A stretch of 64,000 nucleotides of DNA, from NCBI RefSeq assembly GCF_001659605.2, contig NC_035176.2, forward strand, positions 32,916,716 to 32,980,715. The letters are read 5' to 3'. Below are positions 12,451-25,434 of this stretch, piece after piece; position 1 is the stretch's first letter, and each line of letters opens with the position of its first letter. A program made the position numbers and the translations under genes. Origin of the DNA: Manihot esculenta (taxonomy: Eukaryota; Streptophyta; Magnoliopsida; Malpighiales; Euphorbiaceae). Below the pieces are notes generated by a model. It saw nothing but the letters and a program-made list of their open reading frames with translations. It was not told the DNA's origin and did not search any database.

Positions 12451-14790
12451 ATGATTTGTGGACAATGATTTGACATCCAAATGAAAAGGAGTTAAAAAAG
12501 AGAATAAAAAAAATTATTATGTGAACTCGACACACTACACTCGTTAAATAAATAAATTAATTAAGTTATAGTAAAATTTATATTTAATTATATTATATTG
12601 ACAGAATGCATATGTAAAATTTTTTCATATATATAATTAGACTTTATTCTTTTTGAGAATTTAAGTATTTTATTAAAAAATATGTAACACTTTAACTCTA
12701 CTCGGTAATACTATTTTAATAGTTGATAATTATTATAATAATCAATTAAAAATTATAAAGATAATTTTTTATAATTTACTCGCTTAATGCATTATAATTT
12801 CAAATAAATCCTAAATAAGATATACAATTTGTTTCATATTATTCACTATTGCTATTGTTATTTCTTACTCGATAGGATCAAATTGTGCATGAAATAAGTA
12901 TTCAGTTAATCAAAATTTAATAAACATAAAAAAAATAAGTAATCAAATTGAATGTAATAAAAATTAACATAGTCAAACTAAAATATTAATATATACAGGA
13001 AACTGTGCTTGAAGTATGAAAGCTATTTGGAAGCAGTCATGGGCATTGGATTTTAAACTCCTCAATAATGCAAAGCTCAATAAGGGGGAATAATCCAGTG
13101 TGGGCTGTCATAGATTTAAGCTGATAGTGAAGTTGTAGCAAGAGGTTTTTAGTTTAACTCTCCATACATTTATTTTTTAATTTCAATCAAAAGAAAATTT
13201 GAATTTTTTTTCATTTATATAAATATAAATTTTTTAATTGTGAAAAGTGAATCTCACATTAGTGTATTTATAATTTACTGAACAACAATAAAACGTAGAT
13301 TAAAAAATACGACCCAAAATTGAAGCCATAAGGGCATAGTCGAGGTTCAACCGTGCCCAACTATTGTCTCTACCTAGCAAGAAATCATAAAAGAATCAAT
13401 CATGTCCCCTAAAATAAATCACACACCTAACCAGGCCCCACTCCGTTTGTGTATTGGTCCCCATGAAATGTCAATTCGCTGATCTAACCGTCGATTTTAT
13501 GGGCCCATCCTTGCCTTTATATCGAGAAGCTTTCGAGTCGTTTTTCTCCGAAATTTAACCGTTGCTAGACCATGTGTACTGACTGTATGGCTGTGGCCGC
13601 ATCTATCAACACCCCACCACGACGTACCCGCCACCGACATGCTCTAGGAAATTAAAAGAGTAAATGTCTAATTTCACTTTCTTTTTTTAAAAAAAATATT
13701 TAATTTTATTTATTTTTAACTTCTATTAAAATTAACTTAAATTAGTCCAAAAATTAAGATTTCGATATTAAATAAAAAAATAATTTCTTTATTTTGTTAA
13801 CTTTGAGCTATACTGACTTTGAAAAATTGGAACTTTTAGGTTAATTTAAATAAAAATTTAAAAATTCACTAAATTGAACTAAATATTTCCAGTAAGTTTA
13901 GATATGAAATTAACCATTAAGTCAATATGAAAATTCAGCATTATTCTTTATAAACTTGTATTGATCTTATTATTTTTGTGGCTGTTTCATTATTATTAAA
14001 TTAAAATTTATATCACTTAATTTAATTAAAATTTATAGGAATCTCGTTATATTTGAGTATTATGATGAATTTTATTATCTATATGTACTTTAAATCCATT
14101 AAATAGTTTCTTCAATGGAATAGCCCCATAAGTATACACTTAAATATGAATATGAATCTATAATATGCATTTTTTATTTTTAATCATTTATCAAAATCTG
14201 ATTTTTTTTTTTTTTGAAGAGTTATGAATTGAAATTTTATTTATTATGTTTAATAAGAAAACTCCATTCAAATTTAGTAGTAAACAGAAATTGAACTTCA
14301 ATAAATGCATATGTTTTTATCATGTCTTTTTTTATTTCTCTAAATTAGAGAAAATAAATAAAATATTGAATTCGAATATTCTTATTTATTTAATTTAAGA
14401 TATTTATATTTATAATAAAAAAATAAAAATTACTTTCCGTTATATAATTTATCTCATTCATTAAAAAAAATTTGAAAGAAAAACTCATGTGTACAAAGAG
14501 ACACTTAGATGTGAGTTGGGAATCCCAAATCTATTTTTGAAGATGGGTGTTGAGTGCAGTCGGCATTCATAATCCTCATTTCTTCCTACTTTGCTCAAGT
14601 ATTTATTATTATATGGTATCATTATAAAGAGTTCGTACTCATTTAAAAATGGTTATAAATACAATAATTTAAATTTATTTTATTTATATTTTTATGGATA
14701 TTATATCATTTCAATTCTATTTATTATACCAACACTTGTACCATACCTATTTATTTCACTCAAACTAATATATAAAGTGTGGATCTCTTT
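12450..14790. other. Intergenic; GC-richer island near 13.33-13.64 kb
   Basis: This is mostly A/T-rich. About 13325-13645 is GC-richer and carries TGGGCCCATCC (a TCP/site II-like motif) and ATCTAACCGTCGAT. It looks like a promoter, but I find no coding exon downstream of it. Confidence 0.35.
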
Positions 14791-14792
14791 CG

Positions 14793-15322
14793 GATCTAAA
14801 CGGGTAGGGTACCCGCGAAAATTAAACTACTCAAACTCGAATCTGATTTATATTAGTAATATCTGAATCCGTTCTGAATCCGATTAAAAATTAATTTAAA
14901 TTATCCGAATCCATCCCAAACCCGATTATTATTATCCGAATAAAATCTGAAACCGTTTAATTTTATATATTTTAATTAATAATTTATATAAAAAATATTT
15001 TTCATTAATAATTTTTATTTAAAAAATATAATATTTTTAAAGAATATTTAAATTTAAATTTTTAAATAAAAATATATAAAAAAAATTTATAAATATTATT
15101 GTAAAATATATTTTTTATATTAAATTAATTATTTATATAAACGGGTTCGGATAGTGGGTACCTTATATATAAAATCTGAATCCGATCCGAATCCGCAATG
15201 GTTATTATTTTTAAAATTCGAATTCATCCCAAATCCGATTATAATTATCCAAATCCGTCCTATTAGAGTTCGGTCAGATCGGATACCCAAAAATACCCGA
15301 TCCGTTTACATTCTTAATGGGA
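14793..15322. mobile_element. Putative non-autonomous (MITE-like) element
   Basis: The segment is bounded by TAAACGGGTAGGGTACCCG on the left and by ATACCCGATCCGTTTACATT on the right, which is an imperfect inverted copy. It is filled with repeats of GAATCCGA/TCCGAATCC and an AT-rich core. No transposase is present. The pattern resembles the small non-coding elements with GGGTACCC/GGATCGGGTA ends that are dispersed in plant genomes. The exact ends and the target-site duplication are uncertain, and so is the superfamily. Confidence 0.4.
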
Positions 15323-17270
15323 TACAAATCAAACAAGAAACAAATAAAATAAATAATAATATATATCATCATCATTTGATTTGGTACCTCGTCAAATAGA
15401 TTTGTGGATCCACAAAACAAAATTTGTCAAAAAAAATTATGAAAAAATTAGTTTTATCCTAATTCAAGAGTAGAACTTATACACGATAGTCATTTATAAT
15501 TTATAAAAAAAAGATTATTTTGTAAAACAATTTATTAAATAAATTATAAATTATATTAAATTATCTTAATTTTCGAATAGAATAAATTTAGTTTACGTTA
15601 CAATAATTTAATATTGGATATTTGAATTCCTAGATTTTAAAAAAAAAAAATGAAAAAAAACAAAGACTTGTTTATGTGAGAACGGTGGGGGACTGAACGA
15701 TGATGATGAGGGGCGGCCATTATTAATTCAAGGCCGCGCCTGATGACATCAGTGCGCATAAATTTGAATTTTGCATTATATCTCAACAACATCAATTAAA
15801 TATAAAAATAATGTAAATAAATAATTCTCATAAATATAACAAATTTTAATGGTAAAAATATATCATTATTATTTAATTATATAACTCTTTATATTTTAAA
15901 ATAATAAATTATTATGCAAGGTAATTAAGAGTACATTATAATTTTTTATTGCATCATAATATGATTATTATTAATTTTTTTCAACTTTTAATAGGGAATC
16001 ATACGTCTGGAAGCTTCGCAATTTCATCCCCTTACTACGCACCGTTTAGAGCCCTAAGCCCATCTTTAATCCTCATTCGCGATTCTGCTACTAATATTTT
16101 TTTTTTTAATTGAATTTATTTTTATTTATATTACACAATTACATATTTATGCAACAATAAAAAAAATATTACACAATTAAAATCATATTAATCATGCTTA
16201 TTGTTTTTTCAATTATTATAATGCTTTTTTATGTTTTGTGATAATTTCTGATTTTTTCGTCCTACTTAAAATCTTTAAAAAAATGTTATACCAATATATA
16301 TATATAATTGAGTTCTAATAATACTTTATGATAATAACTGACTTTCATGATTTTATAAATTATGAAATAATTAAATTAAATAGAAGTGGGAAAATTATAA
16401 GATGATGAATTTATTTGATATGGAGTGAATTTAAAGATAAATTTTGATTTTTTTTTCTGAGTATCATTGCTTTAAAAAAATAATTTAATTTTAAAATAGT
16501 ATTTAATAACTAGTCAAATGATAATATATTTATAAATTATAACTTGATTATTATATTAGTAATTATATTATTTTAGTAATGTACACCTTTAAATAAAAAA
16601 ATCAAAATAAAATTATAATAGCGATAATAATAATATAAAAAAATCAATTTTTTTTTAATGTGCTATAATGCTAAGGTTTTTTTTTAACAATATAATAATT
16701 TTATTTTTTATGGTAGAAATTAGTTAATTACAGTATTAAGAGAGTGAGTCTAACCCAATAAACTAAAATACAATAATAGGTTATTATATAAAATGACCAA
16801 CAAATACAGCCTCAAACGATTTAGAGGCCCACCATTGGAAAAATGCAAAAGCAGGTTCATAATCCGCAGCAGTCCACAGGCAAAGAGGCAACCAACCCAA
16901 CCACACGATTCTGTCAAAATACCTCTCATCGCTATATTCGATGAGCAATAGAGCATCCATGACCAATGTCTATCAAACCAACAAGCAATCAACTAGAGGG
17001 CGATAAGAATATCATAACAATCATGCATACTAAACAAAACAAGGAAATTCACGGAAGAACTCTCAAAAGTTACATAACTGGAAATGAAACAAACAAGGAA
17101 GCCATGCTGCAATTCTAGACGAATATCGGTCTAAAAGAGCACGAGTCACTTGACGCATTTATGGGATCTCAAATCATCAATGTCAAACTAAATAAAATCT
17201 TATTCATTTTAAAAGTGGAATCACTAATCCTTGAAAAAAAAAAAAGGAAAACCTTCATTAGCAAGCGTAT
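15323..17270. other. Intergenic; weak retroelement-like patch at 16.75-17.0 kb
   Basis: This is mostly A/T-rich. At 16750-16992 a higher-complexity patch is open in two overlapping minus-strand frames (80 and 60 codons). It has Trp- and Cys-rich peptides that match nothing I can name. No gene can be supported. Confidence 0.35.
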
Positions 17271-17406
17271 CGTGAATATAAAAAATAAATAAAAATAAAC
17301 TAAAAAAATAAAATAAAGAACTCACACCGTACTTCTGTCGTGAATATAAAAAATAAATAAAAATAAACTAAAAAAATAAAATAAAGAACTCACACCGTAC
17401 TTCTGT
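17271..17406. repeat. Perfect 68-bp tandem duplication
   Basis: The unit at 17271-17338, starting CGTGAATATAAAAAATAAAT and ending CCGTACTTCTGT, is repeated exactly at 17339-17406. Perfect identity implies a recent event or an assembly artefact. Confidence 0.95.
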
Positions 17407-20060
17407 CACAAAGAGGCAAGAAAGATATAAAATATATTTTACTCAAAGAAAAAATAGAGACTACAACACAAAATCAAAATTAAAAGAAAAAAATTATCTT
17501 TTTACTCTCTGAATATAATATAATTGATGAATTTATTTATTTATTTTTAATAGTCAATACTTATATTCATGAGATTTAATTATATTAAAATTAAACATTT
17601 CTTTGTAAAAAATTAATGTTAAATTAATGATTTATATATAATCAAAGAAAAAATATTAAATATAATATCAAAACTACTATTATCAATAATAAAATAGAAC
17701 CATATAGTATGGATAAACTCGCTAGTTAATCTCTCGATTTTAAAAAATATATTAAAAGTCTTTAATATTTTAAAAAATCTACTGATTAGTTACTTCGTTC
17801 ATTTATCGTTAAGTATTTTACTAATTTTAAAAAATTTATTAGTTGGTCAATCAAATTATTAAAAAATTTAATAATTTGTTCTTTTATATCAAAAGTATTT
17901 TAGATTTTTTTTATAATACTTAACTATTAAAATTAATTAGTAAATTTTTAAAATGTCAATAGCGTTTTAATATAATTTTTAAAATCGAGTAACCAACTAG
18001 TGAGTTTTTCCATATCATAAGATCTAAGTAGTAATTTTCTCTAATAAAAATTTTATTCTACTTTCCATATTCTCATATTTCTTTCATATATTTTTCACAC
18101 CTTCTTCATTATTTGTGTCTAACAACTATACTCAAAATTATAAAATTTATATATTAAAAATCAATTTGCAGTAATTGAGAAAGAGATAATCAAGCAGAGT
18201 AGAGATTGACAGCCATCCGCATCATAAAAATAATTTATATTGAGTTTTAATTTTTAATTTTTAATAATTTAAATTTTATATATTTTAATTTTTATTGTAT
18301 TTATTGAATTTGAATCTATTAAAATTTTTATTTATATATGGAGATTTTCTTTTTTGAATTTTGATAGAATTAAAATTTAAAAACTAATATATTAGATTTA
18401 AAAAATAAAGAGATAAATCCTCGGTCTCTCAGGTCCGATCCTCTTGAAGATCGAGCTAGGAGTACAAGACAACAACAGTCCTCTATTGTCAATCTCGTTG
18501 TTGTTTGTAAAACAAATTCAGTAGGAAACAATATCAAAGAAGTTCGTGATATCAATTTTGACAATCTATAATGGGACGGGACCCCAAGAATATGTTTCAA
18601 ACTACAAAATGTTTATGGAGTTGCGGAGTCATTCGGATAAGCTAATGTGTAAGGTCTTTCAAACAAATACCAATTATGATTATTTATTTATTTATTTTTT
18701 ATTTGATAAGTCAATTCAAACGTTAATTACTTCTTTTTCTAGAGATAAGTTCATTATGAAATGTACAAAGACTTAAACATAAATCTCAAAATACAGTTCA
18801 AGTCTCAAACAACATATTCAAAACAAATAAGCTCACTCCGCATGCAAACAAATAGCCAGCTGCACTCCATTCCGGAAACCTTCCACCACTATGGCAAATG
18901 CAATATCTCCCTCTACAGACAATTTAGAAAGGCCTTATTAACACTCATTGAAGACGGCGAATGAAGAAAAACAACCAATAGAGCAAAAGCTTCTAGATCG
19001 AGAGGATGAGCAGAAAACTTTGACATGCAGAAACATATCTCCTTTCACCCGGTAAGAGCAACAGAAGAATCGATCCAGGGGTCTAAAACCTCCAGGCAAC
19101 ACCCTGATACCATAAAGATTTTCAAAGAAATCTAAGACAGAGAAACTACCCATAAACCAAATTTTAAAGAGGGAAAAGCTTGGGTTTAAATACATGGAAC
19201 AAGAGAAAAAGCCGTAAGATGAAGATCCAAACTACAAACACTAATTACTTATAAGTAAGATTTAAACATTTTATAAGCGAAACAGTCTTTATCATTCCAA
19301 AAAAATTTGTTATATTTTTATTTTAAAAAAAGACTCCAAGCTTTTTCCCGTCTATATAAATATTAACCCGACTTCTTTTTCTTTCTCCTACCCAAATACC
19401 CTCTTAATTTATTAAAGTTACAATCAAAAAATCAAGTGGTAATATTATATTGTTTTCTGCACTAATCTATGAGGTAAATTTAACTTCATATCTATATGGG
19501 CACTTACTAATTAATCTTATCATAAGAGAATATTGGACACACGCTTGAAAGGCAGCCTTTTCTTGTTCTCTTTTCAAAGACAAAGAAACTCAGCTATTAA
19601 TATAAAGGCAATTGGGTGGCTCATATAAATTCGAATCCATTATCCATACCAAGAAGTCAAGAACATAAAATCAAGACCTGGGAATAAATAATTGTGACCT
19701 AGTGGACCAATGATGGGCACTGCAATCCACAGTTCACACAATCATATTCAATTTGATAACCAAGAAATGGGCAGTAATTGTATATGCACAATAAGCACCT
19801 AAACAGTGATCAATTAACACCTATTACAGCAGCAGACAAAGTCAGAAAGAAGGTTTTGTACTTCAAATGGCAATCCTGTTTCTCCTTTTTGCTCTCATTT
19901 TTTGTATCAACTTTCCACTTCTATCTTGCAGTATGTATCAGACGCTTTGCTATTCACATTTCAAAGGCAAAACGATTCATCAACCATCATCAGAACCCAA
20001 TTACAGTTATAGACATATGGTGATCTTAGCTGATTAATATCTCAATCTCAAAACTCCCGC
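17407..20060. other. Intergenic region between the ARM and POLAR-like genes
   Basis: I see no supported gene. Patches at 18370-18600 and 18938-19195 are open on the minus strand for 76 and 85 codons but have no recognisable domain or splice partners. ACCCTGATACCATAAAG (about 19101) resembles the reverse complement of an initiator-Met-tRNA primer-binding site (TGGTATCAGRG). It may mark an eroded LTR retroelement, but no LTR pair is visible. Confidence 0.35.
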
Positions 20061-20071
20061 ACGTTTGATCT

Positions 20072-23000
20072 TCACCTATGAGTGATAATTTTTGGATCAT
20101 TGCGTGAAGTGAAAGGGGAAGGTTCCATAGCATGCCTTGAAATAAGCATTGCTGTGTCTTTCCACCTAGAAACCTCCACTTCTTTCTCATACAGCTTGTG
20201 CTTAAGACATTCTATAGCGGCTTCCAGCTCTCTTATCTCTTCTTGCTGTCTTGCTTCCAGTAATTCATGCAACCTCATTGCTGTGTCTTTCCACCTAGAA
20301 ACCTCCACTTCTTTCTCATACAGCTTGTGCTTAAGACATTCTATAGCGGCTTCCAGCTCTCTTATCTCTTCTTGCTGTCTTGCTTCCAGTAATTCATGCA
20401 ACCTTCTTTCCAATTCATCAGGAGGAACTCCACAATCTGTGTCTACATCGTGAGGTTGAAGGTCAATCACTTCTCCAGAAGTCGTGGTCTGACTTTTCAA
20501 GCAGGTAGTGTCTTCATCAGTCACCTACAATTTCCAAAAGCTCTGATATTTAGAAGACACAACAAGGAATATGGAACAGGAAGATCAACCTTGCAAACAG
20601 CAGAAAGGAATTAAACCCTAATTGCTAGCAAAATCTCAATTCTATGAATCAAAGTGAGGGTGTGGGAAGATCCAATCCAAGACAAACAAATGACATTGTT
20701 CACGGTTTTCTTTCTACAAGCAACAAAAGCATGAAGATAAAATACATCGATATTATAATTTAAGATATTTTCCAGCATGCGTATCTGTTATGAACTCATT
20801 CCATATATTTCTATGCGAAGATTTCTACCATCAGAGAATGTAATGGAATCCATTTGCTGCAAATCCATCAATACTAAGTTCATAGAAACAGTTCCAGGAT
20901 ACCACGCCACAAAGCATACAATTCAGCTTACCTCTACCCTTAATAGCTCTGAGTGTTTCAACTTCTCCCCATCCAAGTGCAGTTGTAAGTGTTCCAACTC
21001 AGCTTGGAGTTCTGCCTCGAGCTGATCCATTGCTTCTTCTGAACACTCTTCTTTTTCAGGTGGTTCGCACTTCAAAGACTGATCAACCGCTGAAACTGTT
21101 GAGGACTCCGGTATGTATTGAGATTCAAACTGTGGCCCATGTGGAGAATCAGTGTCACAGTACGCAAACATATCATTTGGTTTCGACAGCTTAGAGATAT
21201 TGCTTTTGTTAATCAATTCTTCGCTGGTATTTTGGAGGAGGGTTTCCATTTCCAATTCATTAGGAGGAACTCCACAGTCTGTGTCTACATCGTGAGGTTG
21301 AAGGTCAATCACTTCTCCAGAAGTCGTGGTCTGACTTTTCGAGCAGGTAGTGTCTTCATCAGTCACCTACAATTTCCAAAATCTCTGATATTTAGAAGAC
21401 ACAACAAGGAATATGGAACAGGAAGATCAACCTTGCAAACAGCAGAAAGGAATTAAACCCTAATTGCTAGCAAAATCTCAATTCTATGAATCAAAGTGAG
21501 GGTGTGGGAAGATCCAATCCAAGACAAACAAATGACATTGTTCACGGTTTTCTTTCTACAAGCAACAAAAGCATGAAGAGAAAATACGTCGATATTATAA
21601 TTTAAGATATTTTCCAGCATGCGTATCTGTTATGAACTCATTCCATATATTTCTATGCGAAGATTTCTACCATCAGAGAATGTAATGGAATCCATTTGCT
21701 GCAAATCCATCAATACTAAGTTCATAGAAACAGTTCCAGGATACCACGCCACAAAGCATACAATTCAGCTTACCTCTACCCTTAATAGCTCTGAGTGTTT
21801 CAACTTCTCCCCATCCAAGTGCAGTTGTAAGCGTTCCAACTCAGCTTGGAGTTCTGCCTCGGGCTGATCCATTGCTTCTTCTGAACACTCTTCTTTTTCA
21901 GGTGGTTCGCACTTCAAAGACTGATCAACCGCTGAAACTGTTGAGGACTCCGATATGTATTGAGATTCAAACTGTGGCCCATGTGGAGAATCAGTGTCAC
22001 AGTACGCAAACATATCATTTGGTTTCGACAGCTTAGAGATATTGCTTTTATTAATCAATTCTTCGCTGGTATTTTGGAGGAGGGTTTCCATTTCCAATTC
22101 ATCAGGAGGAACTCCACAATCTGTGTCTACATCGTGAGGTTGAAGGTCAATCACCTCTCCAGAAGTCGTGGTCTGACTTTTCGAGCAGGTAGTGTCTTCA
22201 TCAGTCACCTACAATTTCCAAAATCTCTGATATTTAGAAGACACAACAAGGAATATGGAACAGGAAGATCAACCTTGCAAACAGCAGAAAGGAATTAAAC
22301 CCTAATTGCTAGCAAAATCTCAATTCTATGAATCAAAGTGAGGGTGTGGGAAGATCCAATCCAAGACAAACAAATGACATTATTCACGGTTTTCTTTCTA
22401 CAAGCAACAAAAGCATGAAGAGAAAATACGTCGATATTATAATTTAAGATATTTTCCAGCATGCGTATCTGTTATGAACTCATTCCATATATTTCTATAA
22501 GAAGATTTCTACCATCAGAGAATGTAATGGAATCCATTTGCTGCAAATCCATCAATACTAAGTTCATAGAAACAGTTCCAGGATACCACGCCACAAAGCA
22601 TACAATTCAGCTTACCTCTACCCTTAATAGCTCTGAGTGTTTCAACTTCTCCCCATCCAAGTGCAGTTGTAAGCGTTCCAACTCAGCTTGTAGTTCTGCC
22701 TCGAGCTGATCCATTCCTTCTTCTGAACACTCTTCTTTTTCAGGTGGTTCGCACTTCAAAGACTGATCAACCGCTGAAACTGTTGAGGACTCCGGTATGT
22801 ATTGAGATTCAAACTGTGGCCCTTGTGGAGAATCAGTGTCAGAGTACGCAAACATATCATTTGGTTTCGACAGCTTAGAGATATTGCTTTTGTTAATCAA
22901 TTCTTCGCTGGTATTTTGGAGGAGGGTTTCCATTTGCAACCTCATCTGCACTATCTTATTAAGCTCGTTTTTACTTGCTGCAATTAGATACAAAAGGCAA

Positions 23001-23372
23001 CACCCAACTCCCATATTGAAAGAGGTATCTTTCCTGCTCTCTCCTGGAAAAATTGAACATACTAATACCACATTGAATTGATATAGCCTTCAAATTAATA
23101 AAACTTACATAAGAAACAAACAGAACTGACTGACCAGTCGTCGACACCGAATTTCCACCGTTGAGTCCATTCATCGAACATCTAGCCTGCACCGCTCGAT
23201 CACCCAATCCTTTCTCATCTTCATCCATCTTGCTCTCTGTCTCTTTCTCTTTCTTCACATGTTCAGCCGGGATTCTCTTCACCCTGGTTCGCCTCAGCCC
23301 CGAGATCCACCGAGCCACAATCCGGTGGGGCGATGGACAGCATATGCTCCTAGAACACTCAGACTCGCTCAT
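20072..23372 (-). CDS. POLAR-like coiled-coil protein with duplicated chimeric exons
   Basis: My model has five exons on the minus strand: 23372-23131, 23033-22616, 22208-21774, 21366-20932 and 20524-20072, giving about 660 aa. Exon 1 carries RRIVARWISGLRRTR. Exon 2 carries the conserved NMGVGCCLLYLIAASKNEL segment, then METLLQNTSEEL and an acidic region. The last exon holds a Leu/Glu-rich coiled coil (RLHELLEARQQEEIRELEAA). These features resemble the POLAR/POLAR-like family, whose Arabidopsis founder scaffolds polarity in asymmetrically dividing stomatal-lineage cells. Exons 3 and 4 are near-identical. Each begins like the last exon (VTDEDTTC.. to DELE) and then continues as exon 2 (METLLQ.. 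to LLRVE). All phases stay in frame. An unduplicated gene would encode about 325 aa. The exon 1 donor (23130, GTCAGT) and exon 2 acceptor are my choice for frame; a GTAAGT at 23107 is an alternative donor. Confidence 0.8.
20147..20404 (-). repeat. 129-bp in-frame tandem duplication in the last POLAR-like exon
   Basis: Units 20147-20275 and 20276-20404 are head-to-tail and near-identical. Each encodes 43 residues running RLHELLEARQQEE to VSRWKDTAM. The unit is a multiple of three, so the coiled coil is lengthened without a frameshift. Confidence 0.95.
20525..22985 (-). repeat. 842-bp tandem array inside the POLAR-like gene
   Basis: Splice sites recur at exactly 842 bp: exon starts at 20524, 21366 and 22208, and exon ends at 20932, 21774 and 22616. 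Each unit is a 407-bp intron plus a 435-bp exon. In the outermost copy the homology stops inside exon 2 at METLLQ (about 22933). Copies differ only at scattered single bases (for example GAGCTGATCC versus GGGCTGATCC), so the event is young. Confidence 0.95.
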
Positions 23373-23472
23373 AATAGAAAGCTCGTCTAAAACGTCGTCG
23401 TCGTCGTCGGCAGCGAGTAAGATATCGGAGATGCGTAAGGGGGGCGAGATTTGGTCTCTGGACGTTTAGGGA

Positions 23473-25190
23473 CTTGAAATTTAAGGCTGGCTTCATCGAG
23501 GATAGCGAGTTATACATGGAAGGAATTAAATGTGATGATGCAGTGAATCAGTGATAGAGGGGAGAGTTTGGAAGGTGGATGAAATAGGAGGGAAAGTTTT
23601 GAACGGTTTCCATTATTGTAGTAAATTTTTTAATTAACTTTCATTAATTATAGTAGTAAACTTTTTTTTTGCCACTAATTGCTATTATTGTAGTAATTAC
23701 ATAATTATTGTATAAGATTTATAAGTTTTATTTTAACATTTTGTATATTGATGTTATTATTTTAATAATTTATTTTATCATAAAATAATATAGTAATAAG
23801 TGATTGTTTCAAAAATATGATAAAGTTAAATAGATTATGATGGTTGTTTATATATTGTTATAATTAAAAAAAATTAATAATTTTAAAACAATTAAAAGAG
23901 AAAGTGAAAATAAAAATTATAAAATGAAAAATTAATTTTTTTTATGGAATATAAATTAATTAAAATAAATATTATATAAATTTTGATATTAAATATTTTA
24001 TTTTAAAGAATATTAGTTGAAATCCTATGCAATTCTCATTAAGAGACATGGGACTTCTCTTCTTCTCTACATTGAGATATGAGAGACAGAGAAAGAAACT
24101 GCTCTTTTTTCTTTTTAAATTATTTTGTGAATTTATGGCCACCGGATCAAAAATCGAATTAGAATATCTAAGAGCGGTGAGACGTGATGATAGTAATAGT
24201 AATAATTAAAATTTAAAAAATGAAAAAAAAAAAAAGGGAATAACAGTTGGTGGCAAATCTGCGTTAAATAGGGCAATACTTTCACTGAGGATTACAAATG
24301 GGGAAAGAAAATCCACAGCTGTCTAAATTGGGACTTTTATTTTTAAGAAAAGAATTAAAACAATTTCCATCTTTTTAAAATTAAATTAAAATCAGATCAG
24401 AATGGATATCTAAAAGATTCTATATTATGTTTGCCTGAACCGGACTGGGGTCATTGAATTTTGCCGACCAAAATCTTCTTCAAAATCCAACATTAATGTT
24501 GACAGCTGGGCCGCTGAAATCAAGAGGTATTGGATTTCAGGCAACGGTGGGTAAGTTCAAGCCCATGACTTTATTAATTAAAAGATTTGAAAATTATTTA
24601 AAATTAAATATAATATATTCTAATTGTTCCAATTAAAAAAGATAAAAGATGTTTTAAAAGATTTCTTTTGGATTTTTTTTTTTATAAATTTAAACCTTAA
24701 TATCAAATAAACAAAATCGATTGTTTTGGAAAACATTAATTTTGTTTAATTTTTATTCAATTATTCTATAATTGATATGATTTAAGAAGCGATTTTTTTT
24801 AACAACAGTTCCAAATTCCAATGCCAAACAGACCCAAAACCGAAAGAAAATGAATCGAGTAGCAAAATGCCGCACAAACAAAGTCTAGCGTTCATGCATA
24901 TGGAGGCGCTAGCAACAGCAATAGGATATGAGAATTTGAAGATCATGATCGAGGAAGAGGAGCTATTTTGAAAAAATAAATAAATAAAAAGAGAGAGGAA
25001 GAGTAGCTATACATTTTTCTTTTTTGCTGGTATAAAGTCGTATATATATATTTTAACCTTAATTAGGGGATTGGGAGAGTTAAACCAAACCTCCCTGGTT
25101 CAACTTTATTACAAACACATTCCTAAAATGATGGCCAAGATTCTTATTTTATTAGCCAAAACCTCAGCATGAGCATAAAGTTGTAAATGT
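23473..25190. other. Intergenic spacer between the POLAR-like gene and SDF2
   Basis: The first 150 bp are probably the POLAR-like promoter and leader. The rest is A/T-rich. Short open frames at 24027-24209 and 24454-24636 have no recognisable content. No other element is seen. Confidence 0.5.
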
Positions 25191-25434
25191 TGCATTGCTG
25201 CTCACTGTTAATTGAAAGTGTTAATTTCTTCAGGTAAATGAGATTTGCATACAATGCATAAAAGGAAACAAGTACCAGTGCTGATCTCCGAGTCTCTCAT
25301 AAATATTTCTTCAATCAATAGAGCATCTACAGCTACTACAAAAACTAATAACAGGTACCAGCCAGCACTAAAATTCAAAACCCATGCACCCCTTTTTTTG
25401 CAGACTAAAACCCCAATAGGATAACCATGTTCTA

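Noticed and set aside
19080..19140. Intact LTR retrotransposon suggested by a primer-binding-site-like motif
   Set aside because: No paired LTRs, polypurine tract or pol domain is visible nearby.
20082..20453. Plus-strand frame of 123 codons (and similar ones at 20777, 21118, 21619, 21960, 22461 and 22802)
   Set aside because: These are antisense shadows of the POLAR-like exons and their repeats. They recur only because the 842-bp unit recurs.
23395..23412. (CGT)n microsatellite as a separate feature
   Set aside because: It corresponds to the run of Asp codons in the open frame upstream of the POLAR-like start, so it is treated there.
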